Below, one piece after another: positions 29,807 through 39,561 of a stretch of DNA of 64,000 bases. A program made the translations under genes and the position numbers. How positions within the stretch are numbered: the first letter of the stretch is position 1; every line of letters starts with the position of its first letter. The notes under the pieces were generated by a model, which was not told where the DNA came from, made no database searches, and saw only the letters and a program-made list of their open reading frames with translations. The stretch comes from CAZAQV01 sp964487255. Lineage in GTDB: Bacteria > Myxococcota_A > Polyangia > Polyangiales > CAZAQV01. Location: NCBI GenBank assembly GCA_964487255.1, contig CAZAQV010000012.1, positions 62,001 to 126,000 of the forward strand. Reading direction: 5' to 3'.

Positions 29807-29832
<26 letters not shown>
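29524..29832 (+). CDS. Small coiled-coil protein
   Basis: This 102-residue protein is of unknown family. A strong ribosome site (GGGGAGG) lies eight bases before the ATG, which supports the start. Residues 8-60 form a charged coiled coil (LRARIRKHERKLRDEYQEAL, then ENERLRMRVAELEDLLDDL). The tail is Arg/Ser-rich and disordered. No signal or membrane segment is present. The 3' end overlaps the convergent VWA gene by 26 bases. Its promoter would lie in the 83-base gap after 29440. The call rests on the ribosome site and the heptad pattern. Confidence 0.62.
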
Positions 29833-30994
<1,162 letters not shown>

Positions 30995-31003
30995 CGCGCC
31001 GCG

Positions 31004-31474
31004 CTACCGTTTGGGCCGTCCGTGCAAATGCCTTACGCGGTGGCTGGCAACGGAAAGCCGGAGCACCGTCGCATTGATGGGCTTTTTGAGAACTTCGACC
31101 CCCCCTGCTCGAAGCAGCATCGCTTCTGGGAAGCTTTCTTCGACTGCTGTAACAAAAATAATCGGCGCAGCAACGACCGCGACATCGCGAAACTTGGGTC
31201 CGAAGCGAGAAGGGTGGTCCCTGCCTTTTAGCAGGCGGGTCAGGTCGTAGCCATTGAGTTCTGAATCGCGCAAATGAACGTCCATCAGAATCGCGTCCAG
31301 TGGTTCCTTAAGGGAACGGAGTGTGCTCACGGCTTCGCTGGCCTTTGTTGCGTGAAGCACTTTGTACTGGTCCATCAGAGCTTGCTCGATGATCAAAGCA
31401 TTGGTGGCTTCATCTTCCACACAAAGGATACAGCTTCGGCGATGCTTTCGCTCCGCAGTGAGCTCATCGGTCAT
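31004..31474 (-). CDS. Receiver-domain response regulator within the MoxR/VWA operon
   Basis: This 156-residue protein consists of one receiver domain. The acidic pocket is CILCVEDEATN, the phosphoacceptor Asp is in DAILMDVHLRDSELNG near residue 65, the switch Thr is in IIFVTAVEES, and the conserved Lys is in VEVLKKPIN. No DNA-binding or enzymatic output domain is present. The ATG overlaps the MoxR stop (ATGA), and the stop lies nine bases before the VWA start, so it is co-translated with both. Its position suggests phosphorylation-dependent control of the MoxR/VWA pair; no cognate kinase lies next to it. Confidence 0.88.
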   Translation of the reverse strand: MTDELTAERKHRRSCILCVEDEATNALIIEQALMDQYKVLHATKASEAVSTLRSLKEPLDAILMDVHLRDSELNGYDLTRLLKGRDHPSRFGPKFRDVAVVAAPIIFVTAVEESFPEAMLLRAGGVEVLKKPINATVLRLSVASHRVRHLHGRPKR

Positions 31475-32304
31475 GACCGGTAGCCACCCGAGATTTGGTC
31501 AGCATAGGCGACGAGGTCTTGTTCTTTTTTGAGGAGCGCGCCCAAGAAGGGGGTGGTTTTTCCGAGCGAAACGTCTTCGATGCCAGCGGCACGCAAGATG
31601 GCAATCCAGTCGATGAGTTCGCTTGTGCTGGGGCGCTTGCGAATGCGACGCATGTCGCGCAACTCGTAAAATGCCTTGAGCGCTTGCTCGGCCAGTCGCT
31701 GGTCGAGGTCTGGGTGATGCACCTCGACGATACGCTGCATCAGTTCGGGCTCAGGAAAGTCGATGAAATGAAAAATGCAGCGACGTAAGAAAGGGTCGGG
31801 CAATTCCTTTTCGTTGTTGCTGGTGATCACCACGATGGGGCGCTCCTTGGCAACAATTTCGTCTCCTGTCTCACCGACCACAAAGCGCATGCGGTCGAGC
31901 TCGTGGAGCAAGTCGTTGGGAAACTCGATGTCCGCCTTGTCGATCTCGTCGATCAAAAGGATGCAGCGCTTGTTTGACGAGAAGGCCTGACCGAGCGGAC
32001 CCAGTTTGATGTAGTGACGAATGTCCGAGACGTCGCCGTCGTTGAAGCGCGAGTCGTAAAGTCGTTGCACGGTGTCATAGACGTAGAGACCCTCCTGCGC
32101 GCGCGTCGTGCTCTTGACGTGCCAGCGAATCAGCGGCGCATCCAAGGCCTCCTGCAGCGCTTCGGCGAGTAGCGTTTTCCCCGTGCCCGGCTCGCCGCGC
32201 ACCAGCAGCGGCTTTTGCAGCACGATGGCAGCGTTGACCGCCGACTCGAGCGCCTCGCTCGTTAGATAGCTCTTGGTGCCCTTGAATCGCTCAAACGTGC
32301 TCAC
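31471..32304 (-). CDS. MoxR-family AAA+ ATPase
   Basis: This 277-residue AAA+ ATPase of the MoxR/RavA group has Walker A in LLVRGEPGTGKTLLAEAL near residue 38 and Walker B in CILLIDEIDKADIEFPNDLL. The sensor-1 strand is PIVVITSNNEKELPD, and an arginine-finger region DPFLRRCIFHFIDFPEP follows, with a lid domain after it. MoxR proteins act with VWA proteins encoded nearby, as here. The ATG at 32304 gives MSTFERFKGTKSYLTSE, a typical start. It is first gene of the three-gene operon, separated by 47 bases from the preceding gene on the same strand. Confidence 0.93.
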   Translation of the reverse strand: MSTFERFKGTKSYLTSEALESAVNAAIVLQKPLLVRGEPGTGKTLLAEALQEALDAPLIRWHVKSTTRAQEGLYVYDTVQRLYDSRFNDGDVSDIRHYIKLGPLGQAFSSNKRCILLIDEIDKADIEFPNDLLHELDRMRFVVGETGDEIVAKERPIVVITSNNEKELPDPFLRRCIFHFIDFPEPELMQRIVEVHHPDLDQRLAEQALKAFYELRDMRRIRKRPSTSELIDWIAILRAAGIEDVSLGKTTPFLGALLKKEQDLVAYADQISGGYRS

Positions 32305-32351
32305 GAGACAAAGCTAGCACGGCCGAAGCCGGGTTGGACCCTAGGTGCGGA

Positions 32352-34091
32352 TTATGGCTTTCGGAGTTCGCTTAGCAGGTGAGGTGGCACGTGGTATTCG
32401 AACCTTGCGCGTGCATCAATTTTGGCGCTCTGGTCCTCAATGCCATCGATCAAGCTGATCAGGTCTCTCCAAGTGTCGTCGGAAACATTAAGCTTGTTTG
32501 CTCTGTCCGCGACGGTATCCAACATATGTGTGCGCCGAAGGCCAGGGAGTCGATCGACATGGCTCAGGAGGTCTGGCCACACTTGTTCAGGTGGAGCTTT
32601 ATACACGATGTCGGTGAGAGCCTGAGCGAGTGGTGAATCGTCGAGCTCTCCGGCGGCGTCGATCACCGCGTCCCAGACTTCGAGGTCGTTGCCACGTTTT
32701 GTAAACGCCAAAAGTACATCAAGTTTGCTTTCCGGTCGTTCTATCCCCCGCGTCATCTCAAGTAGCTGCGGACGCAACTCGTCCGGCACGCGCTCGGCGA
32801 AGTTTGCCAAGGTGTCGATTTGCACTTTGCTATCGGGGATACGTTTCAAAGCCTGGATTGCATCGTGCCAGTATCTTGCATCGTGACGCTCCGCAATGTT
32901 TGCGAACAGGTGGGCGCGTCCCTTGAAGTCTGTACTGCCGTTGGCGGCTTCGATCACGCGATTCAACAGGGACTCGGGGAGGCCCTTTTTCACAAGGCGG
33001 GAGAGCGTCGGGGTAAGGCGGTTGGCATCGTCCAGTTTGAGGATCTCGTCAAGCAAAGGCGGCAAAATGGCGCCTGGAGGGCTTGCGTTGGCGAACTCGC
33101 TGAGGTAGTGGCCCCGCGCACCCAGGACGATTTCTCTCGACGCTTCAAGGGCGTTAAGCCACCGTTGCATGTCGGTGCCGCGAGCGACCGCCAGCTCCAG
33201 CAAAGCATCGAAGCGAACATGCGGCTTATCGATGGCGTGCGCGGCGTCTACCAGCTCTTGCAACACTTCTTCTGGCGGGTCGGAGTTCGCAAAATGCCGC
33301 CTCAAAATGGGCTGGTAGTCCTCAGGGAGCTGCTCCATTGCTGTGAGCAAATCCCGCCACACGGACTCGCGCGGCTGGAGCTCCGCGATTTCTCCAAGTG
33401 CATCTGTGCGGCCATGAAGGTAATCAATTTCGCCCGCGTTCCCCAATGCCTCTTTCCAATGTGGTAACGAATCCTCGGCTTTGGCGAACTGAGCGAGCAA
33501 CCTCGACCGAAGCTGTGGGTCAGGGAACTCTCGGATGAGCGTGAGCGCGCTCTCCTTGTAAGCGTGCGAATTTTCGAGCTGATTGACGAGTCCGTGAAAG
33601 AGTTGGAACTGCGAGCTTCGAACGCCTAGGCTCTTCTGTTCGCCGATTTGCTGCAGTAGCTGACGATACGCAACAGTCGATTTGAGTGACTTGACCGTGC
33701 GCAGGATGTCCTGTGTCCTTGCTGTTTCCGTTGCGGACTTTGCGGGTGTCGTCGCTTTGGACGCTTCGGCGGACAAGGGGGAGAGTCGGTCTGCCAACCG
33801 ACGCAAACCACTCGCGGTGCTTTGAGCGGTGGAGCTCGCGGTGGTCCGAGCCAACTGAGTTAGGCGACCGAGCATGCCGGCGCTTGACGTGCTTCGCACG
33901 CGAGGGGTTGCAGCGGCCACTCTGGAACTGGCCACTGCGCGACCCTCGATCGCCTCCTGCGTTGAGCCTCCGAGTGCAAAGAGAGCAGGCAGGACGCCGA
34001 GCGCAGCCGCCAAGAGCAACGCGCGGGTCACGGTCACGTGGCCGGATTGACGGAAACTGCGGCGTTGCGTGTGGTTTGTGGGCAGGGTCAT
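32352..34091 (-). CDS. Helical-repeat protein with pilin-like N-terminus (paralogue 2)
   Basis: This protein of unknown family has 579 residues. I chose the ATG at 34091 because a strong ribosome site (AGGAAGG) precedes it; the longer frame has none. The N-terminus reads RRSFRQSGHVTVTRALLLAAA, then the hydrophobic helix, then LGGSTQEAIEGRAVAS, the 16-residue motif shared with three other genes here. After a Ser/Thr/Ala-rich linker, from about residue 130 to the end, the protein is a series of helical units of roughly 38 residues (for example GRTDALGEIAELQPRESVW) resembling HEAT-type repeats. It is a clear paralogue of the gene at 34304, with the same unit order. It is probably membrane-anchored with the repeats outside. 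Confidence 0.8.
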   Translation of the reverse strand: MTLPTNHTQRRSFRQSGHVTVTRALLLAAALGVLPALFALGGSTQEAIEGRAVASSRVAAATPRVRSTSSAGMLGRLTQLARTTASSTAQSTASGLRRLADRLSPLSAEASKATTPAKSATETARTQDILRTVKSLKSTVAYRQLLQQIGEQKSLGVRSSQFQLFHGLVNQLENSHAYKESALTLIREFPDPQLRSRLLAQFAKAEDSLPHWKEALGNAGEIDYLHGRTDALGEIAELQPRESVWRDLLTAMEQLPEDYQPILRRHFANSDPPEEVLQELVDAAHAIDKPHVRFDALLELAVARGTDMQRWLNALEASREIVLGARGHYLSEFANASPPGAILPPLLDEILKLDDANRLTPTLSRLVKKGLPESLLNRVIEAANGSTDFKGRAHLFANIAERHDARYWHDAIQALKRIPDSKVQIDTLANFAERVPDELRPQLLEMTRGIERPESKLDVLLAFTKRGNDLEVWDAVIDAAGELDDSPLAQALTDIVYKAPPEQVWPDLLSHVDRLPGLRRTHMLDTVADRANKLNVSDDTWRDLISLIDGIEDQSAKIDARARFEYHVPPHLLSELRKP

Positions 34092-34303
34092 GGTGTCCTT
34101 CCTTAAGCAAGGCTTGTGCCCAGTCAGCGTGTGGCTGACACGGGCATCGTGATCTGGTGATGAAGGTGTTCGTTTCGCGTGGGGCACTAAAAATACGAGG
34201 TTGGTTACCGTGGCGTGATGTCTCGGATCGGACCTACATGTTGCTCAGGGCTGGGGACGAGAGACCTTATCAAGCATGTTAGTTTCCGGTTAAAGGTCTG
34301 CTC

Positions 34304-35971
34304 CTAGTCCGCAGGCAATCTGCGGGTCTCGATTCGTCGCTCCGCGATCAGTTCAAGGACTGTGGCGCGCGCGCGGTCATCGAGTCTGTTGGTTTGCGCG
34401 ACGACGTCGTGCAGCAGAGCTTCGGGAGGATTCGTCCGTACGATTTCGCTCAGCGCATAACGGAGGTGGGCCAAGTCGTCCATCTCGTTTGCGGACGAAA
34501 GCACGTCGTTCCACGCGTCCTCCACACCGTTTTGTGCAGCTGCCAACGACGGCTCGAACCTGTCCTTCGGGTGCTCAAGCGCACCGATCAGCTTGCGCAA
34601 CCGTGGATGAAACTTGCGCGGCGGCCTTGATTTCGCGATAGAACGAAGAGCATCGACCTGTTGGTCCGTGCCGGTCACTGCCTCCGCAGCCGCGAACGCC
34701 TTACGCCAGTAGCGGGTTGCACGACGGCCTTCGATGTTGGTGGCTGCTTCGGCGATCGTGCTGAACAACACCGTCTTCATGTAGGGGTCCTCAACTCTTT
34801 GTGCGGCTTTGGTCAGTCGCGTCCACTGCTGCTCGAGGAATCCTTCTTTGCGTCTGAAAAATGTGAAAAAGGCCCGCTTCCACTTGGAAGAGCGATGCGT
34901 CGGCGTCTCGCGCATGCCGTCCCGCACGAGTTGCATGAGCGTGGTGCCGCGCTGCACATCAGAAAGACCGCCCATTTTTTCGAACAGGGCTGGCCAAATT
35001 TTAGCGGGCGGTTCCGCGACTCCGATCGTTGCCAGTCGATAGCCGCGCTCGGGGGAAGGCAGAGCGTCTAAGCTCTCAACGGCTTTAATCCAAAGTGCAA
35101 GGTCGGTCCGGCGAGCCGCGGCCAGTGTGGTCAACGCTTCGGTGCGAAAACGTGGCTCAAGCGTGTCAGCGGCGTCCACAAGCCGCCTCCATATCCGCTC
35201 TGCAGGGTTGGCTTTTGCGGAGCGCAGAATGATCTCGCGGTGGAAGAACGCCGGAAGATCTTTGGCGGCAAAGAGGATATCGTTCCAAATCACGTCGGGC
35301 GGATTGATGCGGGCGATTTCGCCGAGCACATCTGCGCGTTCGTCCACGAACTCAATGTTGTTCGCGCGCTCAAGAGCAACCTCCCAGCGCGGCAGCGAGT
35401 CGTATTTTTTTGCCGTGAGCGCCATTAGAATTGCACGCGGTCCTGGCTGTTTGGGCAGATCCGACAATGCGTCGAAGAACTCCAAATCACCCTTTCTCCC
35501 GGCAAGCTGCTCGCCAAGCAGGTTGAAGTCACCGTCTTTGCCGGCAAGTTCGCGTAGGGTTTCACCCCTGAGCCCTTCAGGGAGATTCAAGAAGGCCCTG
35601 GAGAAGTCGAAATCGTCCGCCAACCGGGGCGTCGCTCTGGCGGGTGCAGACCCGTCAAAGACGCGGTTTGTCAGACCACGCACGCGCCTGCCGGCGGTGT
35701 CGATGGCCGTGGTAGCGGTGGATCGCGCAAACTGGCTCAAGCGGCTGAGCGCGCCCGCATTCGATCGGCTTGTCAGGCGGGTGGGCGCTGCAGTCGAGGG
35801 ACTCGCGCTTGCGGATGTGCGGCCGGTGATCGCCTGCTGTGTGGAACGTCCCAACCCCAGCATCGGCCAAAGGGCGGCAAACGCGGCGACCAACACCAGT
35901 GTATGAGACACCGTGACTTGGCCGGCTTGACGGCGTCGGAGAAAGCTCATGCGACAGAGCTTGAGCAACAT
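34304..35971 (-). CDS. Helical-repeat protein with pilin-like N-terminus (paralogue 1)
   Basis: This protein has about 555 residues; ATG 35971 and ATG 35950 are both possible starts. The N-terminus LRRRQAGQVTVSHTLVLVAA resembles the cleavage region of TadE/Flp-type prepilins (Gly then a hydrophobic helix), though the usual Glu at +5 is Ser. The motif LGRSTQQAITGRTSAS follows the helix. From about residue 130 there are helical units of roughly 38 residues, such as ERADVLGEIARINPPDVIW, aligning with HGRTDALGEIAELQPRESVW in the neighbour. This indicates tandem duplication. The downstream gap of 212 bases before the paralogue has no clear terminator. It is divergent from yceD across 214 bases. 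Confidence 0.8.
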   Translation of the reverse strand: MLLKLCRMSFLRRRQAGQVTVSHTLVLVAAFAALWPMLGLGRSTQQAITGRTSASASPSTAAPTRLTSRSNAGALSRLSQFARSTATTAIDTAGRRVRGLTNRVFDGSAPARATPRLADDFDFSRAFLNLPEGLRGETLRELAGKDGDFNLLGEQLAGRKGDLEFFDALSDLPKQPGPRAILMALTAKKYDSLPRWEVALERANNIEFVDERADVLGEIARINPPDVIWNDILFAAKDLPAFFHREIILRSAKANPAERIWRRLVDAADTLEPRFRTEALTTLAAARRTDLALWIKAVESLDALPSPERGYRLATIGVAEPPAKIWPALFEKMGGLSDVQRGTTLMQLVRDGMRETPTHRSSKWKRAFFTFFRRKEGFLEQQWTRLTKAAQRVEDPYMKTVLFSTIAEAATNIEGRRATRYWRKAFAAAEAVTGTDQQVDALRSIAKSRPPRKFHPRLRKLIGALEHPKDRFEPSLAAAQNGVEDAWNDVLSSANEMDDLAHLRYALSEIVRTNPPEALLHDVVAQTNRLDDRARATVLELIAERRIETRRLPAD

Positions 35972-36128
35972 ACATGCCGAGCTTAGAGGGACCGAAAAAA
36001 CCACATCAAAACGTCCTTTGCGGGCTCTGCGCCAGGGGTGGCCGGGGCCAGCATGCCTCACGGGCGGAGCCTGTCTGGAGACAAACATGTTGGGCGCGAG
36101 CTTGCCGAGCTGTGGGGACTCGCCTGAG

Positions 36129-36157
36129 TTCGCGCAATCGCCGAAGGATGCTACACT
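36129..36157 (+). promoter_or_regulatory. Candidate sigma-70-like promoter for yceD
   Basis: TTCGCG at 36129-36134 and TACACT at 36152-36157 are separated by 17 bases, and the -10 ends 28 bases before the yceD ATG. The -35 match is weak, so this is only a candidate. It lies in the 214-base divergent gap between yceD and the helical-repeat gene. Confidence 0.35.
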
Positions 36158-36185
36158 GCGCGCCCTTCGCCAATCGCGGAGACGT

Positions 36186-36740
36186 ATGGCTGAGTTTAGA
36201 ATCAATATCCGAAAGCTCGACAGTGAGCCCAAGCCCGTTTCGCAGACTGTGCGAAATGAGTGGCTTTCTGAGGTGTTCGAAGGCACGGACGTGCGCCCCG
36301 CCGAAAATGCGCAAGATGGGGAGTTCGAGGGGTTTGTGCAGCGCTCGTCGGGCGAGATCCTGCTTCAAGGCCGGGTTCGGGCAGCGGTCGCGGCCGATTG
36401 CGTGCGCTGCCTCGAAGAGGCGCGAGTTGATGTCGATACAGAGGTCACCACGCTCTTTATCGAGCGCGGGAGTGTACCGGCTACGCAACTCGACGAAGAG
36501 GCCGCCGAGGGGGCGCCCACGCGGGACTTCTACGATGGGGATGAACTCGTGCTCGATGACCTCATCCGCGAACACATCTTGCTCGAAGTGCCCATGAAGC
36601 CACTATGTAGTGAAGATTGCAAAGGAATCGAGATTCCAGCGCACATTCGGCCGCCCGAGGACTTCGGACGTGAAGGCGACGAATCCGTCGATCCGCGACT
36701 TCTCCCATTGAAGGAGCTGCGGAAGCGGTTTATGAGCTGA
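36186..36740 (+). CDS. yceD: YceD/DUF177 family protein
   Basis: This 184-residue protein belongs to the DUF177 family, linked to 23S rRNA accumulation and usually encoded just before rpmF. Two Cys pairs are visible: CVRCLEEARVDVD near residue 65 and CSEDCKGIEI near the C-terminus, suggesting metal binding. The acidic segment DGDELVLDDLIREHILLEVP is the family's conserved core. I chose the ATG at 36186 (MAEFRINIRKLD) over the longer open frame, because that frame would run back across the divergent promoter. rpmF follows after 28 bases. Confidence 0.92.
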   Translation: MAEFRINIRKLDSEPKPVSQTVRNEWLSEVFEGTDVRPAENAQDGEFEGFVQRSSGEILLQGRVRAAVAADCVRCLEEARVDVDTEVTTLFIERGSVPATQLDEEAAEGAPTRDFYDGDELVLDDLIREHILLEVPMKPLCSEDCKGIEIPAHIRPPEDFGREGDESVDPRLLPLKELRKRFMS

Positions 36741-36768
36741 CCCCCGCAAAATTTGAGAAGAGGATCCC

Positions 36769-36963
36769 GTGCCAGTACCCAAACGACGAACCACCCGAGC
36801 GAAACGAAACCAACGCCGTGCAAACCATGACCGCGTGGAGGCTCCGAACCTAATCGCGTGCCCCAGCTGCGGCGAGTTCACCCAAGCGCATCGCGTTTGC
36901 GCCAGTTGCGGACAATACAAGGGGCGCCAGGTTCTCAAAAAATCCGACGACGCTGTCGTTTAG
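36769..36963 (+). CDS. rpmF: Ribosomal protein bL32
   Basis: This is a large-subunit ribosomal protein of 64 residues. It starts at GTG 36769, with an AGAAGAGGA-type ribosome site upstream. The N-terminus AVPKRR-like (PVPKRRTTRAKRNQRRAN) is standard. It has the zinc-ribbon form, with CPSCGEF and CASCGQY Cys pairs. It is followed after 90 bases by fabH; the usual plsX between rpmF and fabH is missing. Confidence 0.96.
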   Translation: MPVPKRRTTRAKRNQRRANHDRVEAPNLIACPSCGEFTQAHRVCASCGQYKGRQVLKKSDDAVV

Positions 36964-37053
36964 TCCGTGCTTATCAGCAGCCGTGACACGTTTTCGAGCT
37001 GTACTCGCGCCAACCCCAGTACGGTGGTAGGCCGCCCGTACGGTTGACGCGCG

Positions 37054-38061
37054 ATGACTTTGCCACCTACACGAATACTGGGCACCGGGCACTATGTGCC
37101 CGAGCAGGTGCTCTCGAACGCTGAGCTTGAGAAGCGTGTCGATACTTCGGACGAGTGGATCCGAACACGCACCGGCATTCGTGAGCGGCGGGTCGCGGCG
37201 GAAGGAGAGTTTTCGAGTGACTTGGCGGCGAAGGCCGGCGCCCGTGCGATCGAGGCTGCGGGTATTTCGCCCGACGACATCGACTTGCTGATCGTCGGAA
37301 CCGTCACCGGTGACCAGCCGTTGCCTGCAACGGCCATGTATGTGAAGCGCAAAATCGGACTGCGAAAGGACTGTCCTGGGTTTGATTTGGCGGCGGCGTG
37401 TGCCGGGTTTGTGTACGGGCTTGCCGTGGGTGACCAGTTTATTCGTGGTGGCGGCGCGAAGTACGTCCTGGTCATCGGTGTCGAGCTCTTGTCACGCTTT
37501 TTAGATTTCTCGGATCGCACGACGTGTGTGCTTTTCGGTGATGGCGCGGGCGCAGCCGTGATTGGTCCGTCGTCACATGCACGTGCAGATGGTGCTTCGG
37601 CAGAGTTATTGTCCACGCATATCTATGCCGACAGCGAGTTGGCCGACGCGCTCACCATTCCGGCTGGTGGCTCCAAGAGGCCCGCGACACCAGCCACCGT
37701 TGCCGAACGAATGCACTACGTCCACATGGACGGTCGTCAGATTTTCAAGTTTGCTGTCAAAGCGTTGTCATCGGCGTCTCAGGTCGCGCTCGATGCCAAT
37801 AACCTGCAAGCGAGTGACGTTGCTTGGGTGGTGCCGCATCAAGCCAATACACGCATTCTGGAGGCCGTGGGCGACCGCGTGGGCATCGCGATGGACCGCT
37901 TCTATATGAACATCGACCGCTACGGGAACACATCGAGCGCGTCGGCACCGATTGCGCTCGACGAAGCGGTTCGTGATGGCTCGATTCAAAAAGGTCAGCA
38001 CGTCCTGGTGTGTGCGCTGGGTGGGGGCATCGCCTGGGGCTCCGCCCTCATTCGTTGGTAG
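37054..38061 (+). CDS. fabH: 3-oxoacyl-ACP synthase III
   Basis: FabH condenses acetyl-CoA (or branched acyl-CoA) with malonyl-ACP to start fatty-acid synthesis. The 335 residues have the KAS III catalytic triad: Cys116 in DLAAACAGFVYGL, His in WVVPHQANTRI near 261, and Asn in RYGNTSSASAP near 291. The N-terminus PTRILGTGHYVPEQV and the motif DTSDEWIRTRTGIRERR are typical. The ATG at 37054 is preceded by a GC-rich spacer without a strong ribosome site. It is followed by fabG after 228 bases containing several hairpins, so the two may be separate transcripts. Confidence 0.97.
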   Translation: MTLPPTRILGTGHYVPEQVLSNAELEKRVDTSDEWIRTRTGIRERRVAAEGEFSSDLAAKAGARAIEAAGISPDDIDLLIVGTVTGDQPLPATAMYVKRKIGLRKDCPGFDLAAACAGFVYGLAVGDQFIRGGGAKYVLVIGVELLSRFLDFSDRTTCVLFGDGAGAAVIGPSSHARADGASAELLSTHIYADSELADALTIPAGGSKRPATPATVAERMHYVHMDGRQIFKFAVKALSSASQVALDANNLQASDVAWVVPHQANTRILEAVGDRVGIAMDRFYMNIDRYGNTSSASAPIALDEAVRDGSIQKGQHVLVCALGGGIAWGSALIRW

Positions 38062-38092
38062 GGTCTGGCACCCAGACCCTCTCGCCTTCGGC
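38061..38092 (+). terminator. Paired hairpins directly after fabH
   Basis: GGGTCTGG (38061-38068) pairs with CCAGACCC (38072-38079) around a three-base loop, beginning at the last base of the fabH stop codon. A second hairpin, TCGCC-TTC-GGCGA, follows immediately. No T-run follows, so strong intrinsic termination is uncertain. Both could also protect the fabH 3' end. Confidence 0.5.
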
Positions 38093-38127
38093 GATTCACC
38101 CAAGCTCCCCCGACCAGTCTTCGAGTC

Positions 38128-38159
38128 GAACGACCTTGTGCTGATAGCACAAGACGTTC
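38128..38159 (+). repeat. Degenerate copy E of the dispersed structured repeat
   Basis: Arms CTTGTGC (38135-38141) and GCACAAG (38147-38153) flank the loop TGATA. An outer stem GAACG/CGTTC (38128-38132 and 38155-38159) adds five pairs. The downstream sequence TTCGACAGATAGCC only loosely matches the repeat tail, and no GATGAG head is present. I call it a possible, strongly diverged copy. Confidence 0.4.
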
Positions 38160-38289
38160 TTTGTCTTCGACAGATAGCCTTACGCGGGCTCCTCGAGCTT
38201 TCCTCGCATGGCGCGCGACTCGCGCCACCTACCCAACGGATCCGTTCCCGATTTCGCTCCGAATTGAAGAGAACAGCAAATGAGGGTAG

Positions 38290-39045
38290 ATGCAGCGGAT
38301 GTTTGAGCTCAAAGACAGAGTCGCGTTGATTACAGGTGGGTCGCGAGGCATTGGCCGCGCGTGTGCAATTACGCTGGCGAAAGCTGGTGCGTATGTGGTC
38401 ATCAACTACCAGGGCAATGAACTCGCGGCTGCCGAAGCGCTCGGGCTCGTCAAAGACGCGGGCGGCGACGGAGAGATTCGTCGCTTCAATGTGAGCAACC
38501 CCGATGACGTAACCGAAAACATCCAGGCCATCGCGAAAGACAAGGGGCGCTTCGATATCCTCGTGAACAACGCGGGCATCGCGCGCGACAACCTCCTCAT
38601 GCGTGTGCGGGACGACGACCTCAACGACACCTGGGCCACCAACCTCAACGGCGCGATCTTCACGGCCAAGGCGGCCATTCGTCCGATGATGCGCGCAAAA
38701 TGGGGGCGCATCATTAACATCTCCAGCGTTGTCGGTGAGATGGGCAACGCCGGACAAGCCGTGTATTCGGCCTCCAAAGCAGGCCTCATCGGTCTTACCA
38801 AGACGTTGGCACGTGAGTACGCGTCGCGCGGGATCACCGTCAACGCGGTGGCACCGGGGTTTATCGCCACCGACATGACGAAAGACCTCTCCGACGATGC
38901 CAAGAAGGGAATCGCGGACAAGACGCCCATTGGCCGCGTGGGAAATCCCGAGGAGATCGCAGCCGCTGTGCTCTACCTTGCGTCCGAAGAGGCGGGCTAC
39001 GTGACCGGGCAGACCTTGCGCGTCAACGGCGGCCTCCATATGTAG
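38290..39045 (+). CDS. fabG: 3-oxoacyl-ACP reductase
   Basis: FabG reduces 3-oxoacyl-ACP with NADPH in fatty-acid elongation. It has 251 residues if the ATG at 38290 is used, or 248 from ATG 38299 (MFELKDRVALITGG). The cofactor loop is GGSRGIGRA, with NNAGIARDNLLMR, catalytic Ser in ISSVVGEMGNAG and the Tyr-Lys pair in YSASKAG. The C-terminal ASEEAGYVTGQTLRVNGGLHM is typical of FabG. The gene is followed by repeat copy B and then acpP. No fabD (malonyl-CoA:ACP transacylase) lies in the cluster. Confidence 0.97.
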   Translation: MQRMFELKDRVALITGGSRGIGRACAITLAKAGAYVVINYQGNELAAAEALGLVKDAGGDGEIRRFNVSNPDDVTENIQAIAKDKGRFDILVNNAGIARDNLLMRVRDDDLNDTWATNLNGAIFTAKAAIRPMMRAKWGRIINISSVVGEMGNAGQAVYSASKAGLIGLTKTLAREYASRGITVNAVAPGFIATDMTKDLSDDAKKGIADKTPIGRVGNPEEIAAAVLYLASEEAGYVTGQTLRVNGGLHM

Positions 39046-39047
39046 CT

Positions 39048-39131
39048 CTGTTCCTGCCTCTTCGCGGCTACGCGTCACGAGCAGCGATTTGCATGTAGCA
39101 AATCGGCTCGTTTTGGCTGCGCACGCTCATC
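39048..39131 (-). repeat. Dispersed structured repeat, copy B
   Basis: Read on the minus strand, the core begins GATGAGCGTGCGCAGCC. Its central hairpin has arms GATTTGC and GCAAATC (39086-39092 and 39098-39104) around TACAT. An outer stem pairs ACGAGC (39077-39082) with GCTCGT (39106-39111). The tail GCCGCGAAGAGGCAGG abuts the fabG stop codon within three bases. The head-to-tail spacing of 61 bases equals that in copies A, C and D. Confidence 0.88.
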
Positions 39132-39320
39132 GGGCTGCCGTCGTGAACTTCGCCTCACTTTTCCGGTTCTTCGGCCAAAGCCTCATCGCGCGGCTCCGTG
39201 CAGGGGCGCTCAAGCTCAGAACAAACTGAACTCGCTCTGCGAGCACTGCGAAGAAAGTTGCACAGTTTTTGACGTTTTCGAGGCTGGCAAGCCGGGGCGA
39301 AAAGTCGTAGATAACGCGCC

Positions 39321-39554
39321 ATGGATATCGAAGCCAAGGTTAAGGAAATCATCTCACAAGAGCTCGACGTGGACCCCAGCAAAATCGAAGCAGATGCCTC
39401 GTTCATGGAGGACCTCGGAGCAGACTCTCTCGCGCTCGTTGAGATGGTTCTCAAGTTTGAGACCGAGTTCAACATCGACATCCCCGACGAAGACACTGAA
39501 AAAATTCAGACCGTGGGCGATGCGATCAACTACGTAAAAGAAAAAGCAGCTTAA
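39321..39554 (+). CDS. acpP: Acyl carrier protein
   Basis: This 77-residue acidic carrier holds growing acyl chains on phosphopantetheine attached to Ser36 in DLGADSLALVEMV. DTEKIQTVGDAINYV is the standard helix IV region. It lies between fabG and fabF (eight bases to the fabF start), as in E. coli. The 275-base gap before it holds repeat copy B, so acpP may have its own promoter in the 3' part of that gap. Confidence 0.97.
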   Translation: MDIEAKVKEIISQELDVDPSKIEADASFMEDLGADSLALVEMVLKFETEFNIDIPDEDTEKIQTVGDAINYVKEKAA

Positions 39555-39561
39555 CGGTTCT

